A stretch of 64,000 bases of DNA from contig NZ_JAKEEC010000001.1 of the NCBI RefSeq assembly GCF_021483235.1, forward strand, positions 62,285 through 126,284, in the 5' to 3' direction. This stretch comes from Arthrobacter alkaliphilus (GTDB lineage: Bacteria > Actinomycetota > Actinomycetes > Actinomycetales > Micrococcaceae). A program made the position numbers and the translations under genes. Under the pieces are notes generated by a model, which had not been told where the DNA came from, made no database searches, and worked only from the letters and a program-made list of their open reading frames with translations. Shown here piece by piece: positions 26,394 to 36,056 of this stretch (the first letter of the stretch is position 1; each line of letters starts with the position of its first letter).

Positions 26394-29234
26394 TTAGCCG
26401 CGCGGCTTCTCGCGCATCTCGAAGGTCTCGATGATGTCACCTTCGGCGATGTCGTTGTACGAGCCAAGACCGATACCACACTCGAAGTCCGTGCGGACCT
26501 CGGTTGCGTCGTCCTTGAAGCGCTTGAGCGTCTCAACGGTGAGGTTGTCACCGATGACCTTGCCATCGCGGCTGACGCGTGCCTTCGAGTTACGGCGGAT
26601 GATGCCCGAGCGCACGATGGAACCGGCGATGTTTCCGAACTTGGAAGAACGGAAGACTTCGCGGACCTCGGCGGTACCGAGCTGGACTTCCTCGTACTCC
26701 GGCTTGAGCATGCCCTTGAGGGCCAGCTCGATGTCGTCGATTGCCGAGTAGATGACCGAGTAGAAGCGCATGTCCACGCCTTCACGATCGGCCAGTTCAG
26801 CCACGCGCTCGGCGGGCTTGACGTTGAAGCCGATGATGATGGCGTTGTCCACCGTGGCGAGGTTGACGTCGTTCTGCGTGATGGCACCCACACCGCGGTG
26901 GATGACGCGCAGCTGAACGTCTTCATCGCCGACGTCGATCTTGAGCAGGGCGTCTTCGAGGGCTTCGACCGCACCGGAAACGTCACCCTTGAGGATGAGG
27001 TTGAGGGTGTCGATCTTGCCTTCGGCCACAGCCTTGTCGAAGTCCTCGAGGCTGATGCGCTTGCGGCGCTTGGCCAGTGCCGCGTTGCGGTCGGCTGCCT
27101 CGCGCTTTTCAGCGATCTGGCGGGCCGTACGCTCGTCCGAGGTCACCAGGAAGGTGTCGCCTGCACGCGGTACGTTGGACAGGCCCAGGACCTGGACCGG
27201 ACGGGACGGGAGCGCGACGTCGAGGGCGTTGCCGTCCTCGTCGAACATGGCACGGACGCGGCCGTGGGCCGTACCGGCCACGATCGTGTCACCAACCGCC
27301 AGGGTACCGGATTGGACCAGGACGGTGGCCACGGAACCGCGGCCCTTGTCCAGGTTCGCTTCGATGGCGATGCCTCGAGCGTCCTTGTCCGGGTTGGCAC
27401 GCAGGTCCAGCGCCGCGTCTGCGGTCAGCAGGACGGCGTCGATCAGTTCGTCGATGTTGAGGTTCTGGCGGGCAGAAACCTCAACGAACATGGTGTCGCC
27501 ACCGTATTCTTCGGGAACCAGACCGTATTCGGTGAGCTGGCCCTTGACCTTGTCCGGGTTGGCACCTTCCTTGTCGATCTTGTTGACCGCGACGACGATC
27601 GGCACGTTGGCCGCCTGTGCGTGGTTGAGTGCTTCCACCGTCTGCGGCATGACGCCGTCGTCGGCTGCGACAACCAGGATGGCGATGTCGGTGACCTTGG
27701 CACCACGTGCACGCATGGCGGTGAACGCCTCGTGACCCGGGGTGTCAATGAAGGTGATGTCGCGCGGCGTGCCTTCGTGGATGTGGCTGATCTGGTAGGC
27801 ACCGATGTGCTGCGTGATGCCGCCGTGTTCGCCGGCAACCACGTTGGTCTTCCGGATGGCGTCGAGCAAACGGGTCTTACCGTGGTCAACGTGACCCATG
27901 ACAGTGACAACCGGCGGGCGCGGTTCGAGGACGTCGTCGCCTTCTGCTTCGAGTTCGGCATCGAGGTCGATGTCGAAGGAGTCGAGGAGTTCGCGCTCTT
28001 CGTCTTCGGGCGAGACAACCTGGACCTTGTAGCCGAGTTCCTCACCGAGCAGGCCGAAGGTGTCTTCGTCCAGCGACTGGGTAGCCGTTGCCATTTCGCC
28101 AAGGTGGAACAGCACGGTGACCAGGGCAGCGGGGTTGGCCTCGATCTTGTCGGCGAAGTCCGTGATGGACGAGCCGCGGCGGAGCCGGACGATGGTGTTG
28201 CCGTCGCCGCGGGGTACCGATACGCCACCCAGCGACGGAGCACTCATCTGCTCCAGTTCCTGGCGCTTTGCGCGCTTGGACTTGCGCTGCTTGCCGCGTC
28301 CTGCGCCACCCTTGCCGAAGGCACCCTGGGTGCCGCCGCGTCCGCGGCCGCCCTTGCCGAAACCACCGCCGGCGGGAGCTCCGCCACCGGTGCCTGCGCC
28401 GGGAGCGCCGCCCGGACGGCCGGGGCCGCCACCGGGACGGCCTGCGCCGCCCGGACGGCCTGCGCCACCGGGAGCGGGACGCTCGGTGCGGTTGGGCATC
28501 ATGCCCGGGCTGGGACGGTTTCCTGCGGGGCCACCTCCCGGACGCGGAGCGCCCGGACGGGGAGCGCCGGGGCGCGGAGCACCCGGACGCGGACCACCGG
28601 AACCGGCGGCGGGGCGGGGACCGCCTGCGCCGGCCGCGGGACGCGGGCCGCCGGGACGTTCACCGTCAGTGCGGCCACCCGAACGCGGCATGCCCTGCGA
28701 AGTCGCGAAGGGGTTGTTGCCCGGACGGGGAGGACGCTCGCCGTCGCCACGGCCGCGGGGCATGCCCTGCGAGGTCGCGAACGGGTTGTTGCCCGGGCGG
28801 GGACCGCCGGGCCGCGGTGCCTGGCTGCCCGGACGTGCGGGGGCAGGGGCTTCGGCCTTGGGGGCCGGGCGGGCGCCCGGCTTGGCGGAAACAGGGTTCG
28901 CCGGCGCAGCCGAAACGGGTGCTGCTGCCGCAGGCGCTGCCGGGGCAGGGGTCTCAGCCTTGGGGGCGGGAACCGGAGCCTTGGGTGCAGCCGGGCCGGG
29001 AGCCGGGCGGGATGCCGCGGGAGCAGCGGGTGCCGTCGGTGCTGCGGCGCGGGGCGCTGCCGCCTTTGCGGCGCCGGCGCCCGGGTAGGCGTCGCGAAGC
29101 TTCTTCACGACCGGCGCCTCAATGGTTGACGAAGCGGAGCGAACGAATTCGCCCAATTCCTGCAGCTTTGTTACTGCATCTTTGGAAGTAATACCGAGCT
29201 CTTTCGCGAGCTCATGTACGCGGACCTTGGCCAC
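26394..29234 (-). CDS. infB: Translation initiation factor IF-2
   Basis: GTPase delivering initiator tRNA to the ribosome. 946 residues. N-terminal IF2N helix ([20 protein letters not shown]), then about 300 residues of Pro/Gly/Ala/Arg low-complexity sequence with repeated [14 protein letters not shown], a second IF2N-like segment, the G domain with G1 GHVDHGKT (about residue 445), DTPGHEAFT and NKIDKEG, and C-terminal domains ending [13 protein letters not shown]. It starts with GTG at 29234 with AGGAGAA upstream; an out-of-frame ATG overlaps. It lies between ylxR and rbfA, as usual. Confidence 0.98.
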   Translation of the reverse strand: MAKVRVHELAKELGITSKDAVTKLQELGEFVRSASSTIEAPVVKKLRDAYPGAGAAKAAAPRAAAPTAPAAPAASRPAPGPAAPKAPVPAPKAETPAPAAPAAAAPVSAAPANPVSAKPGARPAPKAEAPAPARPGSQAPRPGGPRPGNNPFATSQGMPRGRGDGERPPRPGNNPFATSQGMPRSGGRTDGERPGGPRPAAGAGGPRPAAGSGGPRPGAPRPGAPRPGAPRPGGGPAGNRPSPGMMPNRTERPAPGGAGRPGGAGRPGGGPGRPGGAPGAGTGGGAPAGGGFGKGGRGRGGTQGAFGKGGAGRGKQRKSKRAKRQELEQMSAPSLGGVSVPRGDGNTIVRLRRGSSITDFADKIEANPAALVTVLFHLGEMATATQSLDEDTFGLLGEELGYKVQVVSPEDEERELLDSFDIDLDAELEAEGDDVLEPRPPVVTVMGHVDHGKTRLLDAIRKTNVVAGEHGGITQHIGAYQISHIHEGTPRDITFIDTPGHEAFTAMRARGAKVTDIAILVVAADDGVMPQTVEALNHAQAANVPIVVAVNKIDKEGANPDKVKGQLTEYGLVPEEYGGDTMFVEVSARQNLNIDELIDAVLLTADAALDLRANPDKDARGIAIEANLDKGRGSVATVLVQSGTLAVGDTIVAGTAHGRVRAMFDEDGNALDVALPSRPVQVLGLSNVPRAGDTFLVTSDERTARQIAEKREAADRNAALAKRRKRISLEDFDKAVAEGKIDTLNLILKGDVSGAVEALEDALLKIDVGDEDVQLRVIHRGVGAITQNDVNLATVDNAIIIGFNVKPAERVAELADREGVDMRFYSVIYSAIDDIELALKGMLKPEYEEVQLGTAEVREVFRSSKFGNIAGSIVRSGIIRRNSKARVSRDGKVIGDNLTVETLKRFKDDATEVRTDFECGIGLGSYNDIAEGDIIETFEMREKPRG
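28684..28795. repeat. 72-bp-spaced repeat inside infB
   Basis: A segment of about 40 bp encoding [14 protein letters not shown] occurs twice, offset by 72 bp, with only a few differences. It belongs to the low-complexity linker of IF-2, where repeat number can vary between strains. Confidence 0.8.
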
Positions 29235-29386
29235 ATTTCTCCTGTCTCGGTCCGCACCGAGCCAGGCACGAACCGTCTAATTCTTACTGCGGGCCCCTGC
29301 CGCGAACGCGGCGGACGGGCCCTGTGCAGAGCGCAACAAAGTTGTCATCGTTGCGCACTCATCGCTGGGAACTCATCGGGTTTCCA

Positions 29387-29728
29387 TCAGTTTTCTGACC
29401 CGCTTTCAGGTTTGGACGGTTTTCCTGCTTTCACGGACGTGTCCGCAGGGGGTATGACTGCCGTCAGATAGCTTTCGACGGCGGTAACTTCGCTTGCGCC
29501 CGCGAGGGCCCTTGCGAAAGCACGCCGTTTGCTTGCCAGCGCCAGGCATGTGGTGCTGGGGTGCAGCCACGCACCCCGGCCAGCCATCCGGCGTCGTTCA
29601 TCCACCAGGACGACGGGAGACCCGCCGCCTTCGGCGACAAGCCGGATCAACTCGCTCCGCTTGCCCTGTTTCCGGCATCCGATGCAGGTGCGCACAGGCT
29701 GGTGCCTGGAATGAAGCAGTTCAGTCAC
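29387..29728 (-). CDS. ylxR: YlxR family RNA-binding protein (DUF448)
   Basis: 113 residues from the GTG at 29728; a TTG four codons upstream sits directly on the AGG and is less likely. The family motif RTCIGCRKQGKRSELIRLV is followed by GRGAWLHPS. YlxR is a small nucleic-acid-binding protein encoded between nusA and infB across Gram-positives. infB starts 152 nt downstream of its stop. A TAGAAT box about 147 nt upstream may drive a ylxR-infB message separate from nusA. Confidence 0.9.
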   Translation of the reverse strand: MTELLHSRHQPVRTCIGCRKQGKRSELIRLVAEGGGSPVVLVDERRRMAGRGAWLHPSTTCLALASKRRAFARALAGASEVTAVESYLTAVIPPADTSVKAGKPSKPESGSEN

Positions 29729-29874
29729 TGGGTGTATCAACCTGCCTCAGTGTCATTACCTGTCTTCTGCGGTTCTGCTTTGTTCGGCGCCCGCCCTCGA
29801 CCGGCCGGGAGTTGCCCAACAAGCCGCGAGCACGCCAAAGCGCACGGATACCGGGCATAGGCCCGGTTCCATCC

Positions 29875-29880
29875 ATTCTA
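29875..29880 (-). promoter_or_regulatory. -10 candidate upstream of ylxR-infB
   Basis: TAGAAT on the minus strand in the 210-bp gap between nusA and ylxR. Just downstream CCGGGC and GCCCGG (plus-strand arms 29851-29856 and 29861-29866) could form a small hairpin in a leader of about 140 nt. No clear -35 element. Confidence 0.35.
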
Positions 29881-29950
29881 AGCCCCCGAGGGCCCGGCCA
29901 CCGAATCCACCACGAGGCGCGGAATCCCGGTTTGACGCCGTCCGGCCTGT

Positions 29951-30931
29951 TTAGTTGCCTTTGGCCGGAGTGGCGTCAGAGACGATGTCGATCCGCCACC
30001 CGGTCAACTTGGCTGCGAGGCGGGCGTTCTGGCCTTCCTTGCCGATCGCGAGCGAAAGCTGGTAGTCGGGGACAACCACGCGGGCCGAGCGTGTGGCTTC
30101 GTCGGTGATGGTGACCGAATTCACGCGCGACGGCGAAAGGGAGTTGGCGATGAAGGTCGCCGGATCGTCGCTGAAGTCGACGATGTCGATCTTTTCGTCG
30201 TTGAGTTCGGTCATGACGGCGCGGACGCGGGAGCCCATCTCGCCAATGCAGGCACCCTTGGCGTTGATGCCCGGGGTGTTGGCTTTGACGGCCATCTTGG
30301 TCCGGTGTCCGGCCTCGCGTGCCAAGGCGACGATCTCGACGGATCGGTCCGCGATCTCCGGGACCTCGAGTTCGAACAGCTTCCGGACAAGGCCCGGGTG
30401 TGAACGCGACAGCGTGATGGAGGGTCCCTTCGCGCCGCGGTGGACGTCCACCACATACGCACGCAGGCGGTTGCCGTGGGTGTACTTCTCCCCCGGCACC
30501 TGCTCGGGCGGCGGGAGCAGGGCTTCCACGGCGCCGAGGTTCACTTGGATCATGTGCGGGTTGTTGCCCTGCTGGATGAGGCCGGCGACGAGTTCACCTT
30601 CCCGGCCTTTGAATTCGCCGAGGACATTGTCGTCCTCGACGTCGCGCAGGCGCTGCAGGATGATCTGCCGCGCGGTGCTCGCCGCAATACGGCCGAATCC
30701 CGCAGGAGTGTCTTCGAACTCGCCGACTGCTTCGCCGTCGTCGTCTATTTCCGTGGCCCAGATGGTCACGTGCCCGCTCTTGCGGTCCAGCTCCGCACGT
30801 GCTTTTTCGAAGGCGCCCGGCGTCTTGTGGTAGGCCACCAGGAGCGCCTGCTCGATGGTGGGAATCAGGAGGTCCAGCGGGATTTCGCGCTCACGTTCCA
30901 GGAGTCTCAGCGCACTCATGTCAATATCCAT
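29951..30931 (-). CDS. nusA: Transcription termination/antitermination protein NusA
   Basis: 326 residues. N-terminal RNA-polymerase-binding domain ([17 protein letters not shown]), S1 domain, and two KH domains with [38 protein letters not shown] and [21 protein letters not shown]. It lacks the acidic repeats of the E. coli protein, as in other actinobacteria. The ATG at 30931 overlaps the rimP stop by one base (TAATG), so the two are translationally coupled. Confidence 0.97.
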   Translation of the reverse strand: MDIDMSALRLLEREREIPLDLLIPTIEQALLVAYHKTPGAFEKARAELDRKSGHVTIWATEIDDDGEAVGEFEDTPAGFGRIAASTARQIILQRLRDVEDDNVLGEFKGREGELVAGLIQQGNNPHMIQVNLGAVEALLPPPEQVPGEKYTHGNRLRAYVVDVHRGAKGPSITLSRSHPGLVRKLFELEVPEIADRSVEIVALAREAGHRTKMAVKANTPGINAKGACIGEMGSRVRAVMTELNDEKIDIVDFSDDPATFIANSLSPSRVNSVTITDEATRSARVVVPDYQLSLAIGKEGQNARLAAKLTGWRIDIVSDATPAKGN

Positions 30932-31554
30932 TAGGCCTCCTCGGAAGGTCCGTTGTACTCGTCTTCCAGCACTGCCTCGTTGAGGTGGCTGAACTCTATC
31001 TCGACTTTTCCGTGGCGGATCCTGTCGAAAGGAATCTTCACAGGTTCGCCCTGCTTGGGCTTCATGCCCTTCTTGACCTCTTGCTCCGGAACCAAGGTGA
31101 CGCCGTCGTCGTCGACGGACTGGACCCGGCCGGTCAGGTTCTCGCCCTGGATCACGTTCACCTTGACCATGCGTCCGCGGGCCCGGTGCCAGTGGCGGGG
31201 CTCCGTGAGGGGTCGCCCGACGCCCGGTGAAGAGACCTCGAGGTCGTAGGGGCGGCTGTCGCCGCGGGGATCGTTGTCCAGGATGTCCGAGAGCGCCCTG
31301 GAGATTTCGGCGATGACGTCGAGGCTGACGCCGCCGGTTTCCTCCTGGGGCAGGTCGACAACCACGTGGACCACCCTGTGGGAACCGGCGACCTGGATGG
31401 CAACATCCTCGAGATAGAGCCGCCTCGCCAGGACGGCAGGCTCCAGAAGGGCCTTCAGCCTGCTCTCCTCGGGGTTGCGGACCTCGTGTTGTGCTGGACT
31501 CGTCGGATCCGTTCCACCCTGGTCTGTTGAAGTCGTGGCTTCCGAATGACTCAC
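30931..31554 (-). CDS. rimP: Ribosome maturation factor RimP
   Basis: 30S assembly factor. 207 residues. A ~30-residue polar N-terminal extension precedes the core with [33 protein letters not shown] and [14 protein letters not shown], the family hallmark, and a C-terminal SH3-like domain. GTG start at 31554 with GGGAGG 10 nt upstream. First gene of the rimP-nusA unit; divergent from the DUF4439 gene with a shared control region of about 125 bp. Confidence 0.95.
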   Translation of the reverse strand: MSHSEATTSTDQGGTDPTSPAQHEVRNPEESRLKALLEPAVLARRLYLEDVAIQVAGSHRVVHVVVDLPQEETGGVSLDVIAEISRALSDILDNDPRGDSRPYDLEVSSPGVGRPLTEPRHWHRARGRMVKVNVIQGENLTGRVQSVDDDGVTLVPEQEVKKGMKPKQGEPVKIPFDRIRHGKVEIEFSHLNEAVLEDEYNGPSEEA

Positions 31555-31721
31555 TGGCCAGCCGCCTCCCGATAGATGATGTTGTGGTTACTAGCTTAAC
31601 GACATTTATCGCGGCGTGGTGCACGGGGCTCCTTCGGGGCGGACGCAGCTGGTCCGCGGGCGTGGCACCATAGTCTGTTGTGAACCACCAGACTGTTGAG
31701 AAACCACGGAGCCGCGGCTGG

Positions 31722-32723
31722 ATGAGGACGCTCCTGCTGGCTTTCCTCGCAGTCCTTGTCCTCGGAGTCGGGGCCGTGCTTGTCCCGCGGGAGGCCGGAA
31801 GGCCCCAAGTGGTGCCGTCGTTTTCCGAAACCGCCCGTTCCGATGCGCTCTCCTCGACCGAGACGCTGCTGCGCAGCGCAGCGCTCCTGGAGAGCACTGA
31901 CACTGTGACGTTGCTGACTACCCAGGCGCGCGCGCTCCTGCGACCTTCCGGCCCGTCGGCGTCAGCTACTCCCCCGGCCTCCCCCGGCCCCGGCGCCACG
32001 CAGGACCGCCCGACGCGGGGCGGCTTCGTCTCCGCGCTCTCCTCCAGCGCTTCCCGTCGCTTGGCGGACGCCGCGAAGGCCGACGGCGGCATGGCCCGGC
32101 TGCTTGCCGCCGTCGGGACCGCGCAACTGCTGGAGTCATCGCGGCTTGCGGCGGCCTGGGGCTTGCCGGCGCCCGAGGTCCCGCCCGCGGCGGGTACAGC
32201 GACAGCACCGCCTCCGAGCTGCCCTCCCTCCCCGGGCACGGCGGCGCCGACCTCCGGAGCGGCGGCCACGAAGGCCGACCTGCCCGGAGCACTTGCCGCC
32301 GTCGTCAGTTCCGAACAGGAAGCGATCTACGCGTACCAAGTGGCCCTGACCAAGCTGGACGCGAAAGTATCGGCCACGGCGGCCACCTGGTTGGCGCGCC
32401 ACCAGGAACTGCTCCGGGCAGCGGAGGGCCAGGGCCGGCTGCACTGCATTGCCACGCCTCCGCGGGAAGCCGGCTACCGCCTTCCGGCAACCTTCGCCGC
32501 CAAACCCGGACTTGCCTTGGGGAGCCTGGAGTCCAGCTCGTTGACTGCCTACGCGGACCTCGTGGCGTTGTCGGACGGCGAGACGCGCCAGTGGGCCATC
32601 GAAGGGCTTGTTGACGCCGCGAAACGCAGCCAAGCCTGGGGATCTCCGGTTGGGCCCTTCGCCGGCCTGTCGATCGACGACGCGGCACTGCCTCCGCTGC
32701 CCACCGGCACTCCGGCTCCGTAG
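31722..32723 (+). CDS. Membrane-anchored DUF4439 ferritin-like protein
   Basis: 333 residues from the ATG at 31722 (GGAG 10 nt upstream); an in-frame GTG at 31680 would add 14 residues but lies 3 nt from a possible -10 box (TAGTCT, 31671-31676). An N-terminal hydrophobic anchor (about 2-22) is followed by a Pro/Ala-rich region with two cysteines and a C-terminal helical domain from about residue 190 ([23 protein letters not shown], split across the helix), typical of DUF4439 ferritin-like proteins. Role unproven. The next gene, a VIT-family metal transporter, makes an iron or manganese link attractive. Confidence 0.8.
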   Translation: MRTLLLAFLAVLVLGVGAVLVPREAGRPQVVPSFSETARSDALSSTETLLRSAALLESTDTVTLLTTQARALLRPSGPSASATPPASPGPGATQDRPTRGGFVSALSSSASRRLADAAKADGGMARLLAAVGTAQLLESSRLAAAWGLPAPEVPPAAGTATAPPPSCPPSPGTAAPTSGAAATKADLPGALAAVVSSEQEAIYAYQVALTKLDAKVSATAATWLARHQELLRAAEGQGRLHCIATPPREAGYRLPATFAAKPGLALGSLESSSLTAYADLVALSDGETRQWAIEGLVDAAKRSQAWGSPVGPFAGLSIDDAALPPLPTGTPAP

Positions 32724-32774
32724 GAAAGCCTTTCTTTGCTGGCGGCAGCGGATTCCGAATGCTTGGCTAGTACC

Positions 32775-33503
32775 ATGGCTTCCATCGAAACTGCAGCCCT
32801 GCACGAAAACGAACCGCACGCCAACGACCTTGCCCACCGGCTTAACTGGCTCCGGGCGGGCGTCCTTGGCGCCAACGACGGAATCGTCTCAGTCGCCGCC
32901 ATCGTTGTGGGCGTCGCCGGCGCCACAACGAACACCGGCGCAATCCTCACCGCCGGAGCCGCCGGACTGGTGGGCGGCGCGGTGTCCATGGCGCTCGGCG
33001 AGTACGTTTCCGTCAGCAGCCAAAGCGACAGCCAAAAGGCCCTCATCGAGAAGGAACGCCGCGAACTCGCCGAGGAACCCGAGGAAGAGCTCGCGGAATT
33101 GACGGCGATCTACGAGGCCAAGGGCCTGCGGCCTGAAACCGCGCGGAAAGTCGCCGTGGAATTGACGGAGCACGACGCCTTGGCCGCCCATCTTTCCGCC
33201 GAATTGAACATCGACGAGGACGACATCGTGAGCCCGTGGCACGCGGCCTTCGCCTCCGCCATTGCGTTCACCCTTGGCGCGGTGCTGCCCATGCTCGCGA
33301 TCCTGCTCCCGCCTGCGGGTCTGCGGGTTCCCCTGACCTTCATTTCCGTGCTGCTCGCGCTGGCGATCACCGGAGCCGTTGGAGCGTGGATCGGAGGCAG
33401 CTCGAAGACCCGCGCCGCCGTGCGCGTCGTTTTGGGCGGAGCACTTGCGCTTGCTGCGACGTTCCTCATCGGAAGTCTCCTGGGCTCCTCCGGAGTGGTC
33501 TGA
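32775..33503 (+). CDS. VIT1/CCC1-family iron/manganese transporter
   Basis: 242 residues. LNWLRAGVLGANDGIVSVAA and AVSMALGEYVSVSSQSDSQK are the conserved first two transmembrane segments and metal-binding region of VIT/CCC1 transporters. A charged cytoplasmic helical loop with EKERRELAEEPEEELAELTA follows, then three C-terminal membrane segments. It probably exports or detoxifies Fe2+ or Mn2+. The ATG at 32775 is where family similarity begins. It lies 51 nt after the DUF4439 gene on the same strand. Confidence 0.92.
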   Translation: MASIETAALHENEPHANDLAHRLNWLRAGVLGANDGIVSVAAIVVGVAGATTNTGAILTAGAAGLVGGAVSMALGEYVSVSSQSDSQKALIEKERRELAEEPEEELAELTAIYEAKGLRPETARKVAVELTEHDALAAHLSAELNIDEDDIVSPWHAAFASAIAFTLGAVLPMLAILLPPAGLRVPLTFISVLLALAITGAVGAWIGGSSKTRAAVRVVLGGALALAATFLIGSLLGSSGVV

Positions 33504-33525
33504 ACCACTCCGGGACCGGCTTGGG

Positions 33526-33531
33526 TAGGCT
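33526..33531 (+). promoter_or_regulatory. -10 box, leaderless phosphotransferase promoter
   Basis: TAGGCT lies 7 nt before the ATG at 33539 and 4 nt before the adjoining ATG at 33536. The spacing favours the second ATG. Confidence 0.45.
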
Positions 33532-33538
33532 GACGATG

Positions 33539-34561
33539 ATGGCTACCTTCGTTTCGATCCCTGGCGACCTCCGGGCCCGCTACTCCCGCACCGCGGAGGG
33601 GCGGGCGTGGCTCTCCGGGCTGCCCCGGCTGATCGATGCCAGCCTGGAACGCTGGGAGCTGTCCGTTGACCTGCAGCCCGGCGCGGAACCATGGAACGGC
33701 CACGGAGGCATCGTCATCCCGGTCGTCCGCGAAGGCGCCCGGCTGGTGCTCAAGATTGCGTTCCCGCACGAGGAGGCCCTCGTTGAACAGCACGCGCTCG
33801 CCCTGTGGGGCGGCGCCGGGGCCGTCAGGCTGCTCGACGCCGACTCCGCATCCTGCGCGATGCTCCTGGAGCGGCTCGACGCGGACAGCTGGCTGCACGG
33901 GGCCCCTATGCACGAAGCCCGCGACGTCTGGGGATCACTCGTGAAGGACCTCAGCATCGAACCGGACGAGCGGCCCGAATGGGGAGAGTTTGAGCACATA
34001 GCGGCACGTGCCGAGCGCTGGAGCGATGATCTGCCTGCGGAATGGGAGCGCCTCGGCCGGCCCTTCCCCCGGTGGCTCCTCGAAGCCGCGCTGGAAGTGT
34101 GCCAGACACGCGGCGCTGTCGGACGGCGGGCGGGCAAGGACGTCCTGGTCCATTGCGACCTCCATTTCATGAACATCCTCCCCCACCTCAACGGACGCCG
34201 GACCGACGGAAAACGCGCATACGTTGCGATCGATCCGCAGCCGATGATCGGCGAAGCGGAATTCGCTGTGGCCCCGATCCTGTGGAACCGGATCCGCGAC
34301 CTCTCCACAACGGCCCCGGAAATTGCGCTGCTCGAGCGCTGCGCGGATTTCAGCCGCGCCGCCGGGCTGGACGGCGAAACAGCCCGCGAATGGAGCCTCG
34401 TCCGCGAGGTCGAAAACGCCCTGTGGTATGCGGGAAAACCACGGCATGAGGGCGAGCTGGCGCGCTCTTTGTGGGTGGCAAGCACTCTCGCCGGACGGCG
34501 CTTGGACGGGTTGCCCGCCGCGCATGATCTGCCGGAACCAGGACCGTCCGCCTCGAGCTAG
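33539..34561 (+). CDS. Aminoglycoside/hydroxyurea-type phosphotransferase
   Basis: 340 residues, protein-kinase-like fold, similar to streptomycin 6-phosphotransferase and hydroxyurea kinases. The catalytic loop is VLVHCDLHFMNIL with the Asp and Asn; the metal-binding segment is VAIDPQPMIGEAEFAVAPIL. ARLVLKIAF near the N-terminus supplies the ATP-binding lysine. Chromosomal genes of this group are common in soil actinobacteria and their real substrates are mostly unknown; resistance should not be assumed. It converges on the decarboxylase gene across a short tandem repeat. Confidence 0.85.
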   Translation: MATFVSIPGDLRARYSRTAEGRAWLSGLPRLIDASLERWELSVDLQPGAEPWNGHGGIVIPVVREGARLVLKIAFPHEEALVEQHALALWGGAGAVRLLDADSASCAMLLERLDADSWLHGAPMHEARDVWGSLVKDLSIEPDERPEWGEFEHIAARAERWSDDLPAEWERLGRPFPRWLLEAALEVCQTRGAVGRRAGKDVLVHCDLHFMNILPHLNGRRTDGKRAYVAIDPQPMIGEAEFAVAPILWNRIRDLSTTAPEIALLERCADFSRAAGLDGETAREWSLVREVENALWYAGKPRHEGELARSLWVASTLAGRRLDGLPAAHDLPEPGPSASS

Positions 34562-34564
34562 CGC

Positions 34565-34618
34565 CGGATGCCCTGTCATCCGGATGCCCTGCCGTGCGGA
34601 TGCCCTGCCGTCCGGATA
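34565..34618. repeat. 16-bp tandem repeat between convergent genes
   Basis: The unit CGGATGCCCTGCCGTC occurs at 34565, 34581 and 34597, with a partial fourth copy at 34613; copies differ by one to three bases. It fills almost the whole gap between the phosphotransferase stop and the decarboxylase stop, and is a likely site of copy-number variation. Confidence 0.9.
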
Positions 34619-34624
34619 CCCGGC

Positions 34625-36010
34625 TTAGACGGTGGCCTCCAGCGCGTCCCTGATGGCCTGCACCGCGATGTCCAGGTCTGCCGAATCTGTGGACCAGTTG
34701 GTCACCGAAACACGCAGGATGTCCCTGCCCTGCCAGTGCGAACCGGACATCCAGACCCTCCCGTCAGCCATGATGAAGTCCGTCACGGCGCGCGTCCTCT
34801 CGTCGGAACCGAAGGCCAGGGACAGCTGCGTGAACACCACCTCGTTGAGGACCTCGACGCCGGGCACGTCGGCAAGCCGTCTGGCCAGTTCCGCGGCACA
34901 GTCCACTCGCCCGTTGACAAGGTCCCGCACGCCGTCGCTGCCCAATGAGCGCAAGGCCGCCCATACCGGAACTCCCCTGGCCCTGCGCGACAGCTCGGGA
35001 ACTTTCTCCATGGGGTCGCCGGCGCCGTGGTCATCCTGCATCAGGTATTCGGCGTGCATGCCGATGGCGGATCGCAGGGCGGCAACATCACGTACCACCA
35101 CGATTCCGGCGTCGTAAGGCACATTGAGGGTCTTGTGGGCATCGGTTCCCCAGGAATCGGCCAACTCGACGCCCTCGACCAGATGCCGTAGTCCCGGAAC
35201 GGCTGCCGCCCATAATCCGAAAGCCCCGTCAACGTGGACCCACGCGCCGTGATCCTTCGCGGCGGAAATCGCCTCGGTGAACGGATCGAAGGCTCCTGAA
35301 TGCAGGTTCCCGGCCTGGAGGCAAACGATCGCCGGACCGGATGCGGCTTCCAGCGTGGCCCGCAGCGCGGCGGGATCGATCCTGCCTTGATGGTCCGCCC
35401 CGACAACTTCGGGTGCCCCGAAGCCTAGGAAACGCAAGGCCATATCCAGGCTCTCGTGCCGCTCGGCTCCGACCAGGACACGCACCTTCGGCGCGCCCTG
35501 AAGTCCACCCGCGTTGACATCCCAGCCGGCGCCGGCCAGTTGCCGCCATCGTGCCGCTGCGAGGGCCGTGAAGTTGGCCATGCTCGCGCCGGTCGCGAAT
35601 CCGACGTCGGAGCCGGCAGGCAAGCCGAGCAGCTCAAGGAGCCATCGTCCGGCTGCCTCCTCGATCCCGGCAGTTGCGGGTGTTGCGAAACGCAGACCGG
35701 AGTTCTGGTCCCATGCGGAAACCATCCAGTCCGCGGCCATGCCTGCCGGCACCGTACCTCCGATGACCCAACCGAAGAAGCGTCCCGATTGCATGGCCAT
35801 CAGCCCGGGTTCGGCGTGTTCGGCGAGGAAATCGATGACCGCGGCCGGATCCATGCCGCTGGCCGGCAACGGTCCACCGAAGACTGCAGCGATGTCATCG
35901 GCCGCGGTTCTTGGCCGCACCGGCCGCCCGGGCAAGGCCCTCAACCACTCCCGGGTATGTTCCCACGCACGTCCGAGTGCCTGCTCATAGTCGCCGGAAT
36001 CGACCCACAT
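34625..36010 (-). CDS. PLP-dependent group II amino acid decarboxylase
   Basis: 461 residues, aromatic-amino-acid/glutamate decarboxylase superfamily. FATGASMANFTALAAAR, VHVDGAFGLWAA and SWGTDAHKTLNVPYDAGI with PLP lysine Lys293 are characteristic; the C-terminal small domain has VSVTNWSTDS. Which amino acid it decarboxylates cannot be told. The ATG at 36010 is 6 nt after a TAGCAT box, so it probably has its own leaderless promoter. Confidence 0.88.
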   Translation of the reverse strand: MWVDSGDYEQALGRAWEHTREWLRALPGRPVRPRTAADDIAAVFGGPLPASGMDPAAVIDFLAEHAEPGLMAMQSGRFFGWVIGGTVPAGMAADWMVSAWDQNSGLRFATPATAGIEEAAGRWLLELLGLPAGSDVGFATGASMANFTALAAARWRQLAGAGWDVNAGGLQGAPKVRVLVGAERHESLDMALRFLGFGAPEVVGADHQGRIDPAALRATLEAASGPAIVCLQAGNLHSGAFDPFTEAISAAKDHGAWVHVDGAFGLWAAAVPGLRHLVEGVELADSWGTDAHKTLNVPYDAGIVVVRDVAALRSAIGMHAEYLMQDDHGAGDPMEKVPELSRRARGVPVWAALRSLGSDGVRDLVNGRVDCAAELARRLADVPGVEVLNEVVFTQLSLAFGSDERTRAVTDFIMADGRVWMSGSHWQGRDILRVSVTNWSTDSADLDIAVQAIRDALEATV

Positions 36011-36016
36011 GAGTGC

Positions 36017-36022
36017 ATGCTA
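36017..36022 (-). promoter_or_regulatory. -10 box, leaderless decarboxylase promoter
   Basis: TAGCAT on the minus strand, exactly 6 nt before the ATG at 36010; no ribosome site is present. It is identical in sequence and spacing to the box in the SOS-type promoter near position 1834. Confidence 0.55.
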
Positions 36023-36056
36023 CGCCCCTGCGGCCACCGCCTGCGACGCCCGGACG

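Noticed and set aside
26115..29129. A 1004-codon open frame antisense to infB
   Set aside because: It mirrors the infB reading frame in GC-rich DNA, its product is low-complexity, and infB is certain. The same reasoning removes long antisense frames over pnp (17471-19498), proS (37136-38749), rseP (43357-45024), the biotin carboxylase (52305-54089) and dapA (71-1798).
33539..34561. Acquired antibiotic-resistance gene
   Set aside because: The phosphotransferase has the base composition and promoter style of its neighbours and no mobile element nearby; a chromosomal kinase of unknown substrate is the safer reading.
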